Origin: CAZEDM01 sp964511075
GTDB lineage: Bacteria; Zixibacteria; MSB-5A5; RBG-16-43-9
Length of the DNA stretch: 64,000 nucleotides
NCBI GenBank assembly: GCA_964511075.1
Contig: CAZEDM010000003.1
Location: 62,001-126,000 of the forward strand
Direction of reading: 5' to 3'
The notes under the pieces are model-generated. The model was not told the DNA's origin and did no database searches. It saw nothing but the letters and a program-made list of their open reading frames with translations. Below are positions 8,511-18,417 of the stretch, piece by piece. A program made the translations under genes and the position numbers. Position 1 is the first letter of the stretch; every line of letters begins with the position of its first letter.

Positions 8511-10610
8511 TTATCTTCTCTTCTTTCCCTGATCAGGAGAGAGACAGGCTTTTCTGGAGAGTTTGATCTTTCCCTCGCTGTCTATGCCGATTATCTTAAC
8601 CTTGACCTCATCTCCCACCCTCAGTATATCTTCAACCCGGTTTACTCTGGTGGTATCCAGCTCCGAGATGTGAACTAACCCATCCTGTCCGGGGATTATC
8701 TCGACAAAAGCTCCAAACGGGGTAATCCTTCTTACCTTGCCCAGATAAACCTTACCAACTTCCGGCTCCTCGATCAGCTTTAAAATAAGCTCTTGGGCTA
8801 ACTCCCCTGCTTTTTGGTCCTTAGCCGATATGAACACGCTCCCGTCGTCCTCGATATCTATTTCCGCACCGGTCTGTTCTATTATGCTTCGGATAGTCTT
8901 ACCACCCGGACCTATTATATTGCCGATTTTATCCTGCTTCACCTTCAGGGTGATGATCCTCGGAGCGTAAACCGAAAGCTCAGGCCTGGGTTTGTCAAGG
9001 GTTTTTTCCATCAGATCCAGTATATACAATCTGGCATCCCTTGCCTGCATCAGAGCATCTCTCATAATCTCGAGGCTCAACCCGGAGATCTTTATGTCCA
9101 TCTGGAATGCGGTTATCCCTTTTCGGGTTCCGCTTACCTTAAAATCCATATCCCCGTAATGGTCCTCCGCGCCCAGTATGTCGGTGAGGATTATCGCTTT
9201 TTCCTCATCTTTTATCAAGCCCATAGCGATTCCCGCCACCGGTGCTTTGATGGGAACGCCGGCATCCATCAGGGAGAGAGAGCCTCCGCAGACCGTAGCC
9301 ATTGAAGACGAGCCGTTCGATTCCAGTATGTCGGAGACTATCCTTACGGTGTAGGGAAAAACTTCCTCCTTGGGAATCACCGGCTGGATAGCTCTCTCAG
9401 CCAGAGCTCCATGCCCGATCTCCCTTCTTCCCGGGCCCCTGGCTGGCCTGACCTCTCCTACGCTGAAAGGCGGGAAGTTGTAATGCAGCATATAGCTTTT
9501 GGTCGACTCGCCTTCCAGATCCTCGATCCTCTGTTCATCCATCTTGGTGCCCAAGGTGGTAACCGCCAGGCTCTGGGTCTGTCCGCGGGTGAAAAGAGCC
9601 GAGCCGTGTGCTCTGGGCAGTATCCCTACTTCGCAGGTGATCGCCCGGATATCCTGCGGCTTTCTACCGTCTATACGGATACCTTCTTTCAGCACCATCT
9701 CCCTTAGGTTTTTCCTCTCCAGCTCGATAAGGATGGAGGCGATCCTGGTTTCGCTCTCCGGAAATTTCTCTGCGAGCTCCAGCATGACCTTTTCCTCCAT
9801 CTGGTCCAGGACAGACTGGCGTGAAGTTTTGTCCGTAATTCGGTTTGCCTCTTCAATCTTCTCCAGAGCCAGTTTGCTTACCTCTTCCATCAGCTCCGGA
9901 TCGGGAGCTTTTGCCTCCACTTTGGTTTTTTCTTTCCCCAGCTTTTGGATTATTTCCTTCTGAAGCTCGATTATTTTTCTGATCCATTCTTGACCGAAAT
10001 CCAGCACAGACAGAAGGTCCTCCTCCGAGATCTCGGAACATCCTCCCTCCACCATGACGATGTGGTCTTCCGTGCCAGCCACGACTAAATTAATATCGCT
10101 CTCCTCCAGCTGGGCAAAAGTAGGGTTTAAGACCAGATTACCATCTATCCTGCCTATACCCACTGCGGCGATCGGACGGTCGAAAGGAATCTGCGAGACG
10201 CAGAGCGAGATCGAGGCCCCGATGATCCCCAGGATATCCGCATCGTTTTCCTGATCCGAGGAAAGGACCATCACCATTATCTGGATCTCGTTTAAGTAGC
10301 CTTCCGGAAACAGGGGACGCAAGGACCTATCGATGATCCGGGACGAGAGTATCTCCTTCTCGGTGGGCCGTCCCTCTCTTTTGAAAAAACCGCCGGGTAT
10401 TCTGCCAGCCGCATAAGCTTTTTCCCGGTAATCCACGGTCAGAGGGAAGAAATCCTGTCCCTCTATCACCTCTTTGGCTGCAACCGCCGTGGCCAGTATC
10501 ATAGTATCCGCCAGACGCACTATCGCTGCCCCGTCAGCCTGACGAGCCACTTTTCCAATCTGAATGCTTAATTTTTTGCCATCTAAATCCAACTCATAAC
10601 TTTCTTCCAT
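8511..10610 (-). CDS. pnp: Polyribonucleotide nucleotidyltransferase (PNPase)
   Basis: Phosphorolytic 3'-5' exoribonuclease and RNA polymerase of the degradosome. The 699-residue protein has the expected order: first RNase PH-like domain (from about residue 10), helical domain, second catalytic RNase PH domain (EGESTKSYMLHYNFPPFSVGE), KH domain with GNIIGPGGKTI near residue 560, and an S1 domain (GKVRRITPFGAFVEI) to about residue 690. The length is typical. It directly follows rpsO, the ancient rpsO-pnp pair, whose order is conserved widely and links ribosomal protein and RNA decay control. Confidence 0.97.
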   Translation of the reverse strand: MEESYELDLDGKKLSIQIGKVARQADGAAIVRLADTMILATAVAAKEVIEGQDFFPLTVDYREKAYAAGRIPGGFFKREGRPTEKEILSSRIIDRSLRPLFPEGYLNEIQIMVMVLSSDQENDADILGIIGASISLCVSQIPFDRPIAAVGIGRIDGNLVLNPTFAQLEESDINLVVAGTEDHIVMVEGGCSEISEEDLLSVLDFGQEWIRKIIELQKEIIQKLGKEKTKVEAKAPDPELMEEVSKLALEKIEEANRITDKTSRQSVLDQMEEKVMLELAEKFPESETRIASILIELERKNLREMVLKEGIRIDGRKPQDIRAITCEVGILPRAHGSALFTRGQTQSLAVTTLGTKMDEQRIEDLEGESTKSYMLHYNFPPFSVGEVRPARGPGRREIGHGALAERAIQPVIPKEEVFPYTVRIVSDILESNGSSSMATVCGGSLSLMDAGVPIKAPVAGIAMGLIKDEEKAIILTDILGAEDHYGDMDFKVSGTRKGITAFQMDIKISGLSLEIMRDALMQARDARLYILDLMEKTLDKPRPELSVYAPRIITLKVKQDKIGNIIGPGGKTIRSIIEQTGAEIDIEDDGSVFISAKDQKAGELAQELILKLIEEPEVGKVYLGKVRRITPFGAFVEIIPGQDGLVHISELDTTRVNRVEDILRVGDEVKVKIIGIDSEGKIKLSRKACLSPDQGKKRR

Positions 10611-10620
10611 TTTGAACTCT

Positions 10621-10890
10621 CTAACCTCTTAAGTTTAACTCCTCTACGATCTGCCTGTAGCTTTTTATGTCTGTTTCCCTCAGGTAATCCAGAAGTTTTC
10701 TCCTTTTACCCACCAGCTTGAGCAGTCCTCTTCTGGAGCTGAAATCCTTTTTATTGGCTTTCAAATGTTCGGTCAGCTCGTTGATCCTCTCGGTCAGCAA
10801 GGAGACCTGAACTTCCGGAGAACCCGTGTCCAGATCGTGATATCTGTACTTTTTGATCAACTGGCTTTTCTTGGCTTTATCCAAAGGCAA
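10621..10890 (-). CDS. rpsO: Ribosomal protein uS15
   Basis: Small-subunit protein that binds the central domain of 16S rRNA and forms bridge B4. The 89-residue sequence is full length, with the conserved DTGSPEVQVSLLTERI and KDFSSRRGLLKLVGKRRKLLDYL segments. It lies ten bases upstream of pnp and twelve bases downstream of ribF. Confidence 0.98.
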   Translation of the reverse strand: MPLDKAKKSQLIKKYRYHDLDTGSPEVQVSLLTERINELTEHLKANKKDFSSRRGLLKLVGKRRKLLDYLRETDIKSYRQIVEELNLRG

Positions 10891-10902
10891 GTTTCCTCCT
10901 TT

Positions 10903-11838
10903 TTATTTGTTTAATATCTGTCGAATCTTTTTTTCGTCTTGGGTTAATTGAGAACGCAGCTTCTTCAGGCTGTCGAATTTCCTTTCCTCTCTTATCCATT
11001 TCTGCAGGTGGATCATTATCCGGTCCGGCAGGGGACTTTCCTGGTAATCGAACAGATTTACCTCCAGGCTTAGCTTCTCCTCGTCCAGGATAAATTTTCT
11101 TCCAATATACATCATACCGTAAAATCTCTCATCCTTCATCTTAACTTCGACCCCGTAAACTCCTTTCCTGGGCAAAAGCTTTTTCTGCGGGACTTCCAGG
11201 TTGATGGTGGGGTATCCGATCTCCTTTCCCAGTCCTTTGCCCTTGACGGGCTTTCCGGCTATAAGATAACTATGGCCCAGCATCAGGCAGGCATCCTCGA
11301 AATTACCTTTAAGCATCTCCCTTCTTATGCGACTGCTGCTTATGCGCTCCTCATCCCAGAGCACGGCAGGCGTTACCTTTAACTCGAAGCGGTATTCCCC
11401 GCTTGCCTTTTTGAGAAGCTGGATTCCTCCTGAGCGACCGCTCCCGAAGGCGTGATTTTGCCCGATTATAAGCTGGCCTGCCTTGAGCCTCTCGATGAGT
11501 ATCTTTTCTATAAAGTCCTCTGCCGACATCTGAGAAAACTCTCTGGTGAATTCAAGCACCAGCACTCCGCTGAGCTGTTTTCCCTCAGGCAGCATATCCA
11601 GGAGGCTCAATTTCTCCTCCAAGGTGCTGAGTATCAAGGGTGAATTTTCAGGCGAGACTATGCTCTGCGGGTGAGGCTCATAGGTCACTAGAAGAGTATC
11701 CCTGCCCTTTTCCCTTTTACCCCGGGCCAGTTCCTCAAGAATAGCCCGATGTCCCAGATGAACACCGTCGAAGGTTCCCAGGGTAACTATCGGCTTTTCG
11801 CCTATTTCGATCTCGGCTAATTCTGAAAATAATCTCAT
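10903..11838 (-). CDS. ribF: Bifunctional riboflavin kinase / FAD synthetase
   Basis: Converts riboflavin to FMN and then FAD. The N-terminal FAD-synthetase (nucleotidyltransferase) domain carries VTLGTFDGVHLGHRA with the HxGH motif near residue 28 and an ISSSRIR segment near residue 156. The C-terminal riboflavin kinase domain carries the GYPTINLEVP motif near residue 207. At 311 residues it is full length. Its start overlaps the truB stop by four bases, so translation is probably coupled. Confidence 0.95.
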   Translation of the reverse strand: MRLFSELAEIEIGEKPIVTLGTFDGVHLGHRAILEELARGKREKGRDTLLVTYEPHPQSIVSPENSPLILSTLEEKLSLLDMLPEGKQLSGVLVLEFTREFSQMSAEDFIEKILIERLKAGQLIIGQNHAFGSGRSGGIQLLKKASGEYRFELKVTPAVLWDEERISSSRIRREMLKGNFEDACLMLGHSYLIAGKPVKGKGLGKEIGYPTINLEVPQKKLLPRKGVYGVEVKMKDERFYGMMYIGRKFILDEEKLSLEVNLFDYQESPLPDRIMIHLQKWIREERKFDSLKKLRSQLTQDEKKIRQILNK

Positions 11839-12773
11839 CTGGCAAATACCCTCATATATTCGGCCATCTTCTCATTTTTTTCCAGCCGGGCCAGTTCCTC
11901 GGAAGATTTTAATGCCTTTACCAGAGCTATAATCTGGTCTGAATCGTTTTTCAGGCAAAGGGTATCGCCGGCGGAGAACTCTTTCTCTACCGAGGAGATA
12001 TCCTTTACTTTTAGATCCGGGCCATTTTTAATCTTAGCGGCGAACTTTTCAGTTACCTTTATCCCCGGCAAAAAGCTTATTGCCTTCTCTATGGGGATAA
12101 GAAAATCCTGCAGCTTGGAGGGGGTGGAGTTCCTGCGAATCTTTTCTATATCCAGAGCGTTCTGCAGTTTGAAAGGACCTATCCTCACCCGGGTAAGAGA
12201 GGTAAGGTGTGCACCGCAGTTTAATTTCGAACCTATGTCGTGGGCTAAGCTTCTGATATAAGTTCCCTTGGAACAGCATATTCTCAGATCCACAAAGGGC
12301 AGGAAAAGCTTAAGGATCTCTATGGAGTTTATCCGCACTTTTCTCGGCTCTTTGGTTATGGGATTGCCAGCCCGGGCATAATCTGACAGTCTTCTGCCCT
12401 GGAACTTAAGGGCAGAGTACGGCGGGGGTGCCTGCCAGATCTGTCCCTTGAAGGAATCTATCACCTTTCTTACCCGTTTCTCGTCCAGGTTGAGATTGCT
12501 CAGGCTGCTCAGTGTCCTTCCCTGGAGATCATAGGTATCCGTGGACATACCCAATCTAATCTTCGCCAGGTACTCCTTGTCCAGGTTCTCCAGAAGCTGA
12601 ACGATCTTCAAAGCCTGGCCGGTGCAGATAAGCAGAAGACCGGAGGCAAAATTGTCCAGGGTACCACAGTGTCCCATCTTTCTTACTTTCAGAACCTGGT
12701 TTAATTCCTCCAGGGCTGAATAGGAGGTAATTCCCGATCTTTTGTTGAACAAAAGAATTCCATTCAGTTCCAT
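11835..12773 (-). CDS. truB: tRNA pseudouridine(55) synthase
   Basis: Makes the T-loop pseudouridine 55 in tRNA. The conserved start NGILLFNKRSGITS and the catalytic-Asp segment GHCGTLDNFASGLL are present, followed by GTYIRSLAHDIG and a PUA-like C-terminus. The frame is open to 12845, but the ATG at 12773 begins the conserved domain, lies two bases after the nrnA stop and gives the normal length of about 312 residues. I therefore take it as the start. Confidence 0.94.
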   Translation of the reverse strand: MELNGILLFNKRSGITSYSALEELNQVLKVRKMGHCGTLDNFASGLLLICTGQALKIVQLLENLDKEYLAKIRLGMSTDTYDLQGRTLSSLSNLNLDEKRVRKVIDSFKGQIWQAPPPYSALKFQGRRLSDYARAGNPITKEPRKVRINSIEILKLFLPFVDLRICCSKGTYIRSLAHDIGSKLNCGAHLTSLTRVRIGPFKLQNALDIEKIRRNSTPSKLQDFLIPIEKAISFLPGIKVTEKFAAKIKNGPDLKVKDISSVEKEFSAGDTLCLKNDSDQIIALVKALKSSEELARLEKNEKMAEYMRVFAR

Positions 12774-12775
12774 GG

Positions 12776-13747
12776 CTAAAGCGTTTCCTTGATCTTCTTT
12801 AAGATAAGTTCTTTGGTTGATCTCAGATCTTTCCTTATGGAACATCCGGCCGCATTTCGGTGCCCTCCTCCTCCGAAAAATCGGGCTAAGGATGAGACAT
12901 CAAAGGAATCCTGGGATCTTAAGCTTACCTTGGTCAGGTCCTCACCTCTCTGTTTGAACAGGACCCCCACCTCTGCTCCTCTCAGAAAAAGAGAATAATC
13001 CACAAACCCCTCCAGCTCTTCGGTGGAGGCACCGAAATTTTTCAGACTGTCCTGGCCTATGGTCATAAAAGAGATTTTCCCCTGCTCGAAGGTCTCCAGG
13101 TTCTGCAGGGTGAATCCTAATAATCTTAAAGCCGACTCTGAGCTGTTGTAATAGATCTGGTTGTTTATCCGCTTATGGTCTGCCCCCAGCTTTATCAGCT
13201 CCGAACAGATTCTCAAAGTCTTGGCGGTGGTGCTGGAGAAACTGAACCTTCCGCTATCAGTAAGAATAGCCGCATATAGCTGGGTGGCCACGTCACTTTT
13301 CATCCGGTAACCCGCATAGGTTACAAGCTCATAGACTATCTCTCCCAGGGCACCGGCTTTTGCATCTACGTGATTGAGACTTCCGAAATCAGAGTTATCC
13401 GAATGATGGTCGATATTTATTATCTTGGCTTTCCCGTCAATAAGCTCCTTTACCTTTCCCGTCCTCTCAAGATTGGAGCATTCCAGGACCAAGACCAGAT
13501 CTGTTTCCCGGGCTGGATTGGACAGCTCCTCAAGGTTTTTGATCGCTCTTTTTGTATCCAGAAAAAGATACCTCTGGGGTATTCTGCTCTGATTGATAAC
13601 CCTCACTTTCCCGCCTGAATCTGCGATCCAGTTTTCCAGAGCCAGCTGAGAGCCGATCGAGTCACCATCCGGATCTATATGGGAGGTTATTAGGATGCTC
13701 TTTGCGCTTTTAACCAGCTCTATTATCTGATCGTATTTACTCATCAT
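12776..13747 (-). CDS. nrnA: DHH-family nanoRNase / pAp phosphatase
   Basis: Bifunctional oligoribonuclease and 3'-phosphoadenosine-5'-phosphate phosphatase of the DHH-DHHA1 family. Motifs seen are the metal-binding SHIDPDGDSIGS near residue 24, the DHH signature IDHHSDNSDFG near residue 117, and the DHHA1 glycine-rich end FFGGGGHRNAAGC near residue 298. This gene usually sits between rbfA and truB, as here. Its start overlaps the rbfA stop by eleven bases. Confidence 0.93.
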   Translation of the reverse strand: MMSKYDQIIELVKSAKSILITSHIDPDGDSIGSQLALENWIADSGGKVRVINQSRIPQRYLFLDTKRAIKNLEELSNPARETDLVLVLECSNLERTGKVKELIDGKAKIINIDHHSDNSDFGSLNHVDAKAGALGEIVYELVTYAGYRMKSDVATQLYAAILTDSGRFSFSSTTAKTLRICSELIKLGADHKRINNQIYYNSSESALRLLGFTLQNLETFEQGKISFMTIGQDSLKNFGASTEELEGFVDYSLFLRGAEVGVLFKQRGEDLTKVSLRSQDSFDVSSLARFFGGGGHRNAAGCSIRKDLRSTKELILKKIKETL

Positions 13748-14102
13748 CTCGCTGATTGGGTTTCCTCTGCACCTCTTTCAAAAGCTGCTCGATTTTGGCT
13801 GCCCTGTCAATGGAGTGGTCGTATTTAAATATCAGCTCCGGAGTTCGTTTGAGCCTGATCCTTTTTCCTATCTCCCTCTGGATAAAGCCCCTGGCGCGCT
13901 CCAGACCCTTCCGGCTTTCGGCTTTGGATTTTTCGTCACCTAAAACCGTGTAGTAGACCTTGGCAATTCTGAGATCGTCAGTCAACTCAACCTCGGTTAT
14001 GGTAATGAAACCCAGCCCGGGGTCCTTCAGGCTGTGGAGGATGATCTCCGAGATATCCTTTCTGATCTGGTCGCCCACCCGGGTAGATCTTTTGTATTGC
14101 AT
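13737..14102 (-). CDS. rbfA: Ribosome-binding factor A
   Basis: Assembly factor for the 30S subunit that acts on the 5' helix region of 16S rRNA. The 121-residue protein shows the family start (RSTRVGDQIRKDISEIILHSLKDP), the LRIAKVYYTVLGD strand and the conserved RTPELIFKYDHSIDRAAKIEQLL end. It is one base from the DUF503 gene in the nusA-infB operon. Confidence 0.96.
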   Translation of the reverse strand: MQYKRSTRVGDQIRKDISEIILHSLKDPGLGFITITEVELTDDLRIAKVYYTVLGDEKSKAESRKGLERARGFIQREIGKRIRLKRTPELIFKYDHSIDRAAKIEQLLKEVQRKPNQRDDE

Positions 14103-14103
14103 T

Positions 14104-14385
14104 CTATCTTATCTCTATGGAATAATCAAGCACCTCCACTCCATCCTCCCGGTTAAGCAACTCCACCACCTGGGAGAGAACCTGGTTCAAAAATTTTCCC
14201 TCGTTGGCTACCGCTGCTACCCCCAGGGTGGCTCTCTGCCAAAGATCGTTATTCTCCACTTCCGCTATGGATACGTTGAAGCGGTTCTTGACCCGATCTT
14301 TTATCCGCCTTAAGAAATGTCTTTTTCTCTTAAGTGAATTGCTTTCCGGTATGTGAATTTCAATGGAGCAGATGCCAACCACCAT
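14104..14385 (-). CDS. ylxP: DUF503 (YlxP-like) protein
   Basis: A 93-residue protein of the DUF503/YlxP family (VVGICSIEIHIPESNSLKRKRHFLRRIKDRVKNRFN). It is nearly always found between infB and rbfA and is thought to help ribosome maturation, but no biochemical activity is firmly assigned. The length and position here are typical. Confidence 0.9.
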   Translation of the reverse strand: MVVGICSIEIHIPESNSLKRKRHFLRRIKDRVKNRFNVSIAEVENNDLWQRATLGVAAVANEGKFLNQVLSQVVELLNREDGVEVLDYSIEIR

Positions 14386-14396
14386 ACTTTGAATTC

Positions 14397-16625
14397 TCAG
14401 GGCTCTAATTTCCGAGCCAGTTCAGTTACCTCATAAGCCTCTATTACGTCGCCCACTTTGACGTCGTTGAAATTCTCAATTCTCAAACCGCACTCGAATC
14501 CGGAGCTGACCTCTTTAACGTCATCCTTGAACCTTTTGAGGGAGGAGATCGTACCCTGATATATGGTTAGCCCGTCTCTTATCAGTCTCACCTTGTCTCC
14601 CCTTCTGATGTTTCCCGATTGGACGTAGACGCCAGCCACCTGACCTACTTTGGAGACCTTGAAAACGTTTCTGACCTCCAACGTTCCCGAGATATTCTCC
14701 TGTAGCTCCGGCTCCAGGAGCCCTTCCAAAAGGCTCTTGATATCCTTTTCAGCCTCGTATATCACGTTGTAGAGCTTGATAATCAGTTTTTCTCTTTGTG
14801 CCGCCTCCCTTGCCCTGAAATCAGGACGCACATGGAATCCGACGATTATAGCATTTGAGGCTACAGCCAAGAGGGTGTCGCTCTCGTTTATCGGCCCGAC
14901 TCCCCTATGAATCACCCTCAGCTTGACCTCCGGAGAGGAGATCCTTTCCAGGATGTCGGTGAGTGCCTCGACCGAACCATCCACGTCTCCCTTGATTATA
15001 ACTCTCAGCTCTTTAATCTTCCCTTCGGCAATCTGTTCATAGACCGTGCCTCTTTCCATCGACCTGTAATCCTGCTCCCTTTTTAACCTGGATCTCCTGC
15101 TGCTTATCTCCCGGGCTTCCTGCTCATTTTCAATCACCGAGAAGGAATCACCTGCCTGGGGCACGCCGGATGAACCCAAAACTTGAACAGGAGCTGATGG
15201 CCCTGCTTCCTTCAAATAATTACCCCTTTCGTCCAGCATCGCCCTTACCCGGCCGAAGTGTATTCCCGCTACGAATATATCGCCGATCCTCAGGGTGCCC
15301 TTCTGCACCAGGACGGTGGCAACTGCTCCTCTCCCACGATCCAGCCTGGATTCGATAACTATGCCACTGGCAGTCTTGTAAGGATTCGATTTCAGCTCCA
15401 GCATCTCAGCCTGCAAAAGTATCATCTCCAATAAATGATCTATTCCCTGGCCGGTTTTGGCGGAGACCTCGCACAGGATGGTTTTGCCTCCCCACTCCTC
15501 CGGGACTAATCCATACTTGGCGATCTGGTGTTTGATCGGCTCACTGTCCGCAGCGGGCAGGTCCATTTTGTTGATGGCGACTATTATCGGCACATCAGCC
15601 GCCTTCGCATGATCGATAGCCTCTATGGTCTGGGGCATTACGCTGTCATCCGCCGCTATTACCAATACCACCACATCCGTTACCTGAGCGCCCCTGGCCC
15701 TCATGGCGGTAAAAGCCTCATGCCCCGGGGTATCCAGAAAGGTGATTCTTCCTTTGGGCAGAATGACCTCATAAGCTCCGATATGCTGGGTTATTCCTCC
15801 GAATTCCCCTGCGATTATATTGCTCTTGCGGATATAGTCTAGAAGGGAGGTTTTGCCATGGTCCACATGCCCCATGATGGTTACCACCGGGGCACGAGGT
15901 CTTAGATTCTCAGTATCTTCCTCAACTTCCTCCTCAGCCCCGTATTCCTGCAATTCCTCTACTTCGAATCCGAACTCCAGGGCAACGGTGGACAGGGTGT
16001 CAAGGTCCAGCCTCTGATTGATGCTGGCGACAAAGCCCAGCGCCAGACATTTACTGATGACCTCGGCTGGTTTTACTCCTATGAGATTGGCTAACTCCGC
16101 CACCGACATATATTCGGTTACCTGAATCTTTTTGGAAGGCTCCTCCTCGCCGGCTGTCTGGTCTTTTTCTCTTTTTCTATATTTTTTCTGTCTTTTCAAA
16201 CTCTGGATTTGAGCCAGGGTTTTTTTGACGCTTTCCTTGACTTCCTTCTGATCTATTTTCCTCTCTGGTCTCAGCTTTCTGAACTTGCCCTTTCTTTTCC
16301 TTTCAATGGGCAGTACCTCCGCCCTTTCTCTGGGAGCCGGCTCTTTTGATTTTGGTCTTTCTTTAACGATCTCCAGGCGGTGTTTTTCCCCCTCTGTCCT
16401 TTCTCTCTGTTCCAGTTTTTTTCGCTTAAGGACATCTTCCTTTTTAAGCTCCTCTTTCTCTTTTCTGAATTTTTCCTCAATGGCTTTCAGCATATTATCA
16501 GTCACCAGGCTCATATGGCTTTTGACGGAAAAGCCTGACTCCCTCAGCATGGATAGAAGGGCATCGCTGGAGATGTTATATTCTTTAGCTACCTGATAGA
16601 CTCTTTTATTAGCTTGTTTTTTCAC
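14397..16625 (-). CDS. infB: Translation initiation factor IF-2
   Basis: GTPase that places initiator tRNA on the ribosome. The 742-residue protein begins with an IF2_N domain, then a highly charged linker (about residues 60-160) and a second IF2_N motif near residue 170. The G domain has GHVDHGKTS near residue 255, DTPGHEAF and NKMD. Domains II, III and IV follow. The start overlaps the nusA end by 17 bases, which leaves no room for the ylxR and L7Ae-like genes often found between them. Confidence 0.97.
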   Translation of the reverse strand: MKKQANKRVYQVAKEYNISSDALLSMLRESGFSVKSHMSLVTDNMLKAIEEKFRKEKEELKKEDVLKRKKLEQRERTEGEKHRLEIVKERPKSKEPAPRERAEVLPIERKRKGKFRKLRPERKIDQKEVKESVKKTLAQIQSLKRQKKYRKREKDQTAGEEEPSKKIQVTEYMSVAELANLIGVKPAEVISKCLALGFVASINQRLDLDTLSTVALEFGFEVEELQEYGAEEEVEEDTENLRPRAPVVTIMGHVDHGKTSLLDYIRKSNIIAGEFGGITQHIGAYEVILPKGRITFLDTPGHEAFTAMRARGAQVTDVVVLVIAADDSVMPQTIEAIDHAKAADVPIIVAINKMDLPAADSEPIKHQIAKYGLVPEEWGGKTILCEVSAKTGQGIDHLLEMILLQAEMLELKSNPYKTASGIVIESRLDRGRGAVATVLVQKGTLRIGDIFVAGIHFGRVRAMLDERGNYLKEAGPSAPVQVLGSSGVPQAGDSFSVIENEQEAREISSRRSRLKREQDYRSMERGTVYEQIAEGKIKELRVIIKGDVDGSVEALTDILERISSPEVKLRVIHRGVGPINESDTLLAVASNAIIVGFHVRPDFRAREAAQREKLIIKLYNVIYEAEKDIKSLLEGLLEPELQENISGTLEVRNVFKVSKVGQVAGVYVQSGNIRRGDKVRLIRDGLTIYQGTISSLKRFKDDVKEVSSGFECGLRIENFNDVKVGDVIEAYEVTELARKLEP

Positions 16626-17898
16626 TCTCCTCCTTCACCGGTCCGGCTTGAGCGGGGGTCAGGTATTTCTTGGCCGATTCCATCAAACCCTTGGCCTTTT
16701 TCTCACCGATCCCCTCGATCTTGGTTAGCTCCTTAAGGCTGGCTTTAGCCAGATCCTGTACGCTGTCGATGCCCACGGAGATAAGCTTCTCCTTGAGTAC
16801 TTCCCCCACTCCCTGTAGCTCCGTAAGGATGATCTCCGGACCGGTTTCCAATTTTTTCTGCGACTTGTAGTCGGACTCGCTTAATATGTTGATCTTCCAG
16901 CCGGTGAGCTTGGAAGCTAATTTGGCGTTCTGGCCATTTTTACCGATAGCCAGGGAGAGTTTGTCGTCCTCCACCACTGCCACCATACTCTTTTCGTCCG
17001 GGTAAACGTCCAGTTTGCTGATCTTGGCAGGGGCTAATGCTCTGGTGACGAAAGTCTCAGGAACGGTGCTCCAGGGGACTATGTCTATCCTTTCGTTGTT
17101 CAGTTCCCTGACGATGCTCTGCACCCTTACACCTTTAACCCCTACACAGGCTCCTACCGGGTCTATCCGGTCGTCGATGGAGCTTACTGCGATTTTGGAA
17201 CGCTCGCCTGGTTCCCGAGCCACTGCCTTGATCTCGATTATCCTTTCGAATATCTCCGGCACCTCCAGCTCAAACAGCCTGATCAGGAGTCCCGGGTTAG
17301 CCCGGGAAAGGGCTATCAGAGGTCCTTTGGCGCTTTTTTCCACATTCAGAATGTATGCTCTGACGCGATCTCCCTGTCTGTATTTCTCTTTCTGGATCTG
17401 CTCTTTTATCGGCAGAATAGCCTCAGCCTTGCCCAGGTTGACAAAGATATTCCCCTTTTCTATCTGCTGGACAACTCCGGTTACCAGCTCCCCCACCCTA
17501 TCCTTGTATTCCTCAAATATCTTTTCTCTCTCCGCCTCCCTGACCTTCTGAATCAATATCTGTTTGGCCGTCAATATGGCATTTCTTCCGAAATCCTCTA
17601 TTCCGATCGGCAGGCTGATCTCCTGACCCAATTTGGCTTTACTTTCGGTTTGCCTGGCCGTCTCCAGGGAGATCTCCGTGTTGGGATCGGTTACCGTCTC
17701 CACCACCTTCTTGGTGATAGCCATCCTGATCTCTCCGTTTTTCAGATCTACTTTAACTGTCAGATTATCCCCCATTCCGAACTTCTTCTTGGCAGCGGAA
17801 AGCAGGCTGGATTCCAGGGTAGTTATGAGATAATCCATCTCTATGTTTTTCTCTTTGGTAATCTGCTGCAGGGCTTCTAAGATATCGCTGTTCATCAA
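16609..17898 (-). CDS. nusA: Transcription termination/antitermination factor NusA
   Basis: RNA-polymerase-associated elongation factor. The 429-residue protein has the N-terminal RNAP-binding domain, an S1 domain (residues about 135-200, GELVTGVVQQIEKGNIFVNLG), and two KH domains (DPVGACVGVKGVRVQSIVRELNNE and LSLAIGKNGQNAKLASKLTGW). A helix-hairpin-helix tail follows (LTKIEGIGEKKAKGLMESA, near residue 395). It heads the nusA-infB cluster after rimP, ten bases away. Confidence 0.97.
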   Translation of the reverse strand: MMNSDILEALQQITKEKNIEMDYLITTLESSLLSAAKKKFGMGDNLTVKVDLKNGEIRMAITKKVVETVTDPNTEISLETARQTESKAKLGQEISLPIGIEDFGRNAILTAKQILIQKVREAEREKIFEEYKDRVGELVTGVVQQIEKGNIFVNLGKAEAILPIKEQIQKEKYRQGDRVRAYILNVEKSAKGPLIALSRANPGLLIRLFELEVPEIFERIIEIKAVAREPGERSKIAVSSIDDRIDPVGACVGVKGVRVQSIVRELNNERIDIVPWSTVPETFVTRALAPAKISKLDVYPDEKSMVAVVEDDKLSLAIGKNGQNAKLASKLTGWKINILSESDYKSQKKLETGPEIILTELQGVGEVLKEKLISVGIDSVQDLAKASLKELTKIEGIGEKKAKGLMESAKKYLTPAQAGPVKEESEKTS

Positions 17899-17907
17899 TC
17901 GACCTCT

Positions 17908-18357
17908 TTAAATGATTATTTTCCCTTTCTCGATTTTTCTCAGGGGTATGGTTTCCACTTTGTCCTGTATTTTTATCTTTATTTCCTCTTCCTCTACTCC
18001 CGCTATTTCACCTATTACCTCGGTAAATTTATCCGAGTTGGTTTTAAGATAAAGTCTGACTTTTTCGCCTGTCTTCCTTCTGAAATCACCCAGGCTGATT
18101 AAGGGCCTATCCAGCCCCGGGGAGGAAACCTCCAGGGTATAACTTCTCTCGATAAGATCCTCGGTATCCAGAAAATCTGAAAGCCTCCGGCTCAGACGGG
18201 CGCATTCCTCTACATCCACACCGCCTGCCTTGTCCACGTACACTCTCAATACCAAGTGCGGCAACTTTCCGGTAAATTCGAGCTCGACTAACTCTAAACC
18301 CTCCTCCCGGACTAAAGGCAGGAGTTTTTGCTGCAAGCTCTCTTTCGAGTCTGTCAA
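17908..18357 (-). CDS. rimP: Ribosome maturation factor RimP
   Basis: Early 30S assembly factor. The 149-residue protein shows the family features ELVELEFTGKLPHLVLRVYVDK, the CARLSRRLSDFLD segment and LEVSSPGLDRPL, followed by the SH3-like C-terminal domain. It is the first gene of the rimP-nusA-infB run. The terminator at 18418-18447 separates it from proS, so an operon promoter probably lies between 18358 and 18418. Confidence 0.95.
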   Translation of the reverse strand: MTDSKESLQQKLLPLVREEGLELVELEFTGKLPHLVLRVYVDKAGGVDVEECARLSRRLSDFLDTEDLIERSYTLEVSSPGLDRPLISLGDFRRKTGEKVRLYLKTNSDKFTEVIGEIAGVEEEEIKIKIQDKVETIPLRKIEKGKIII

Positions 18358-18417
18358 TTCTGAACCCTTAAATAATTTAATACGCTTTAATCTTTTAATC
18401 CTTTGACCTTTCGATAC

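Noticed and set aside
17015..17551. 178-codon plus-strand frame opposite nusA
   Set aside because: It is antisense to a secure, conserved gene, has no ribosome-binding site and shows no family features. Similar long antisense frames lie opposite pnp (8814-9305), leuS, rny and thrS and follow from their codon use.
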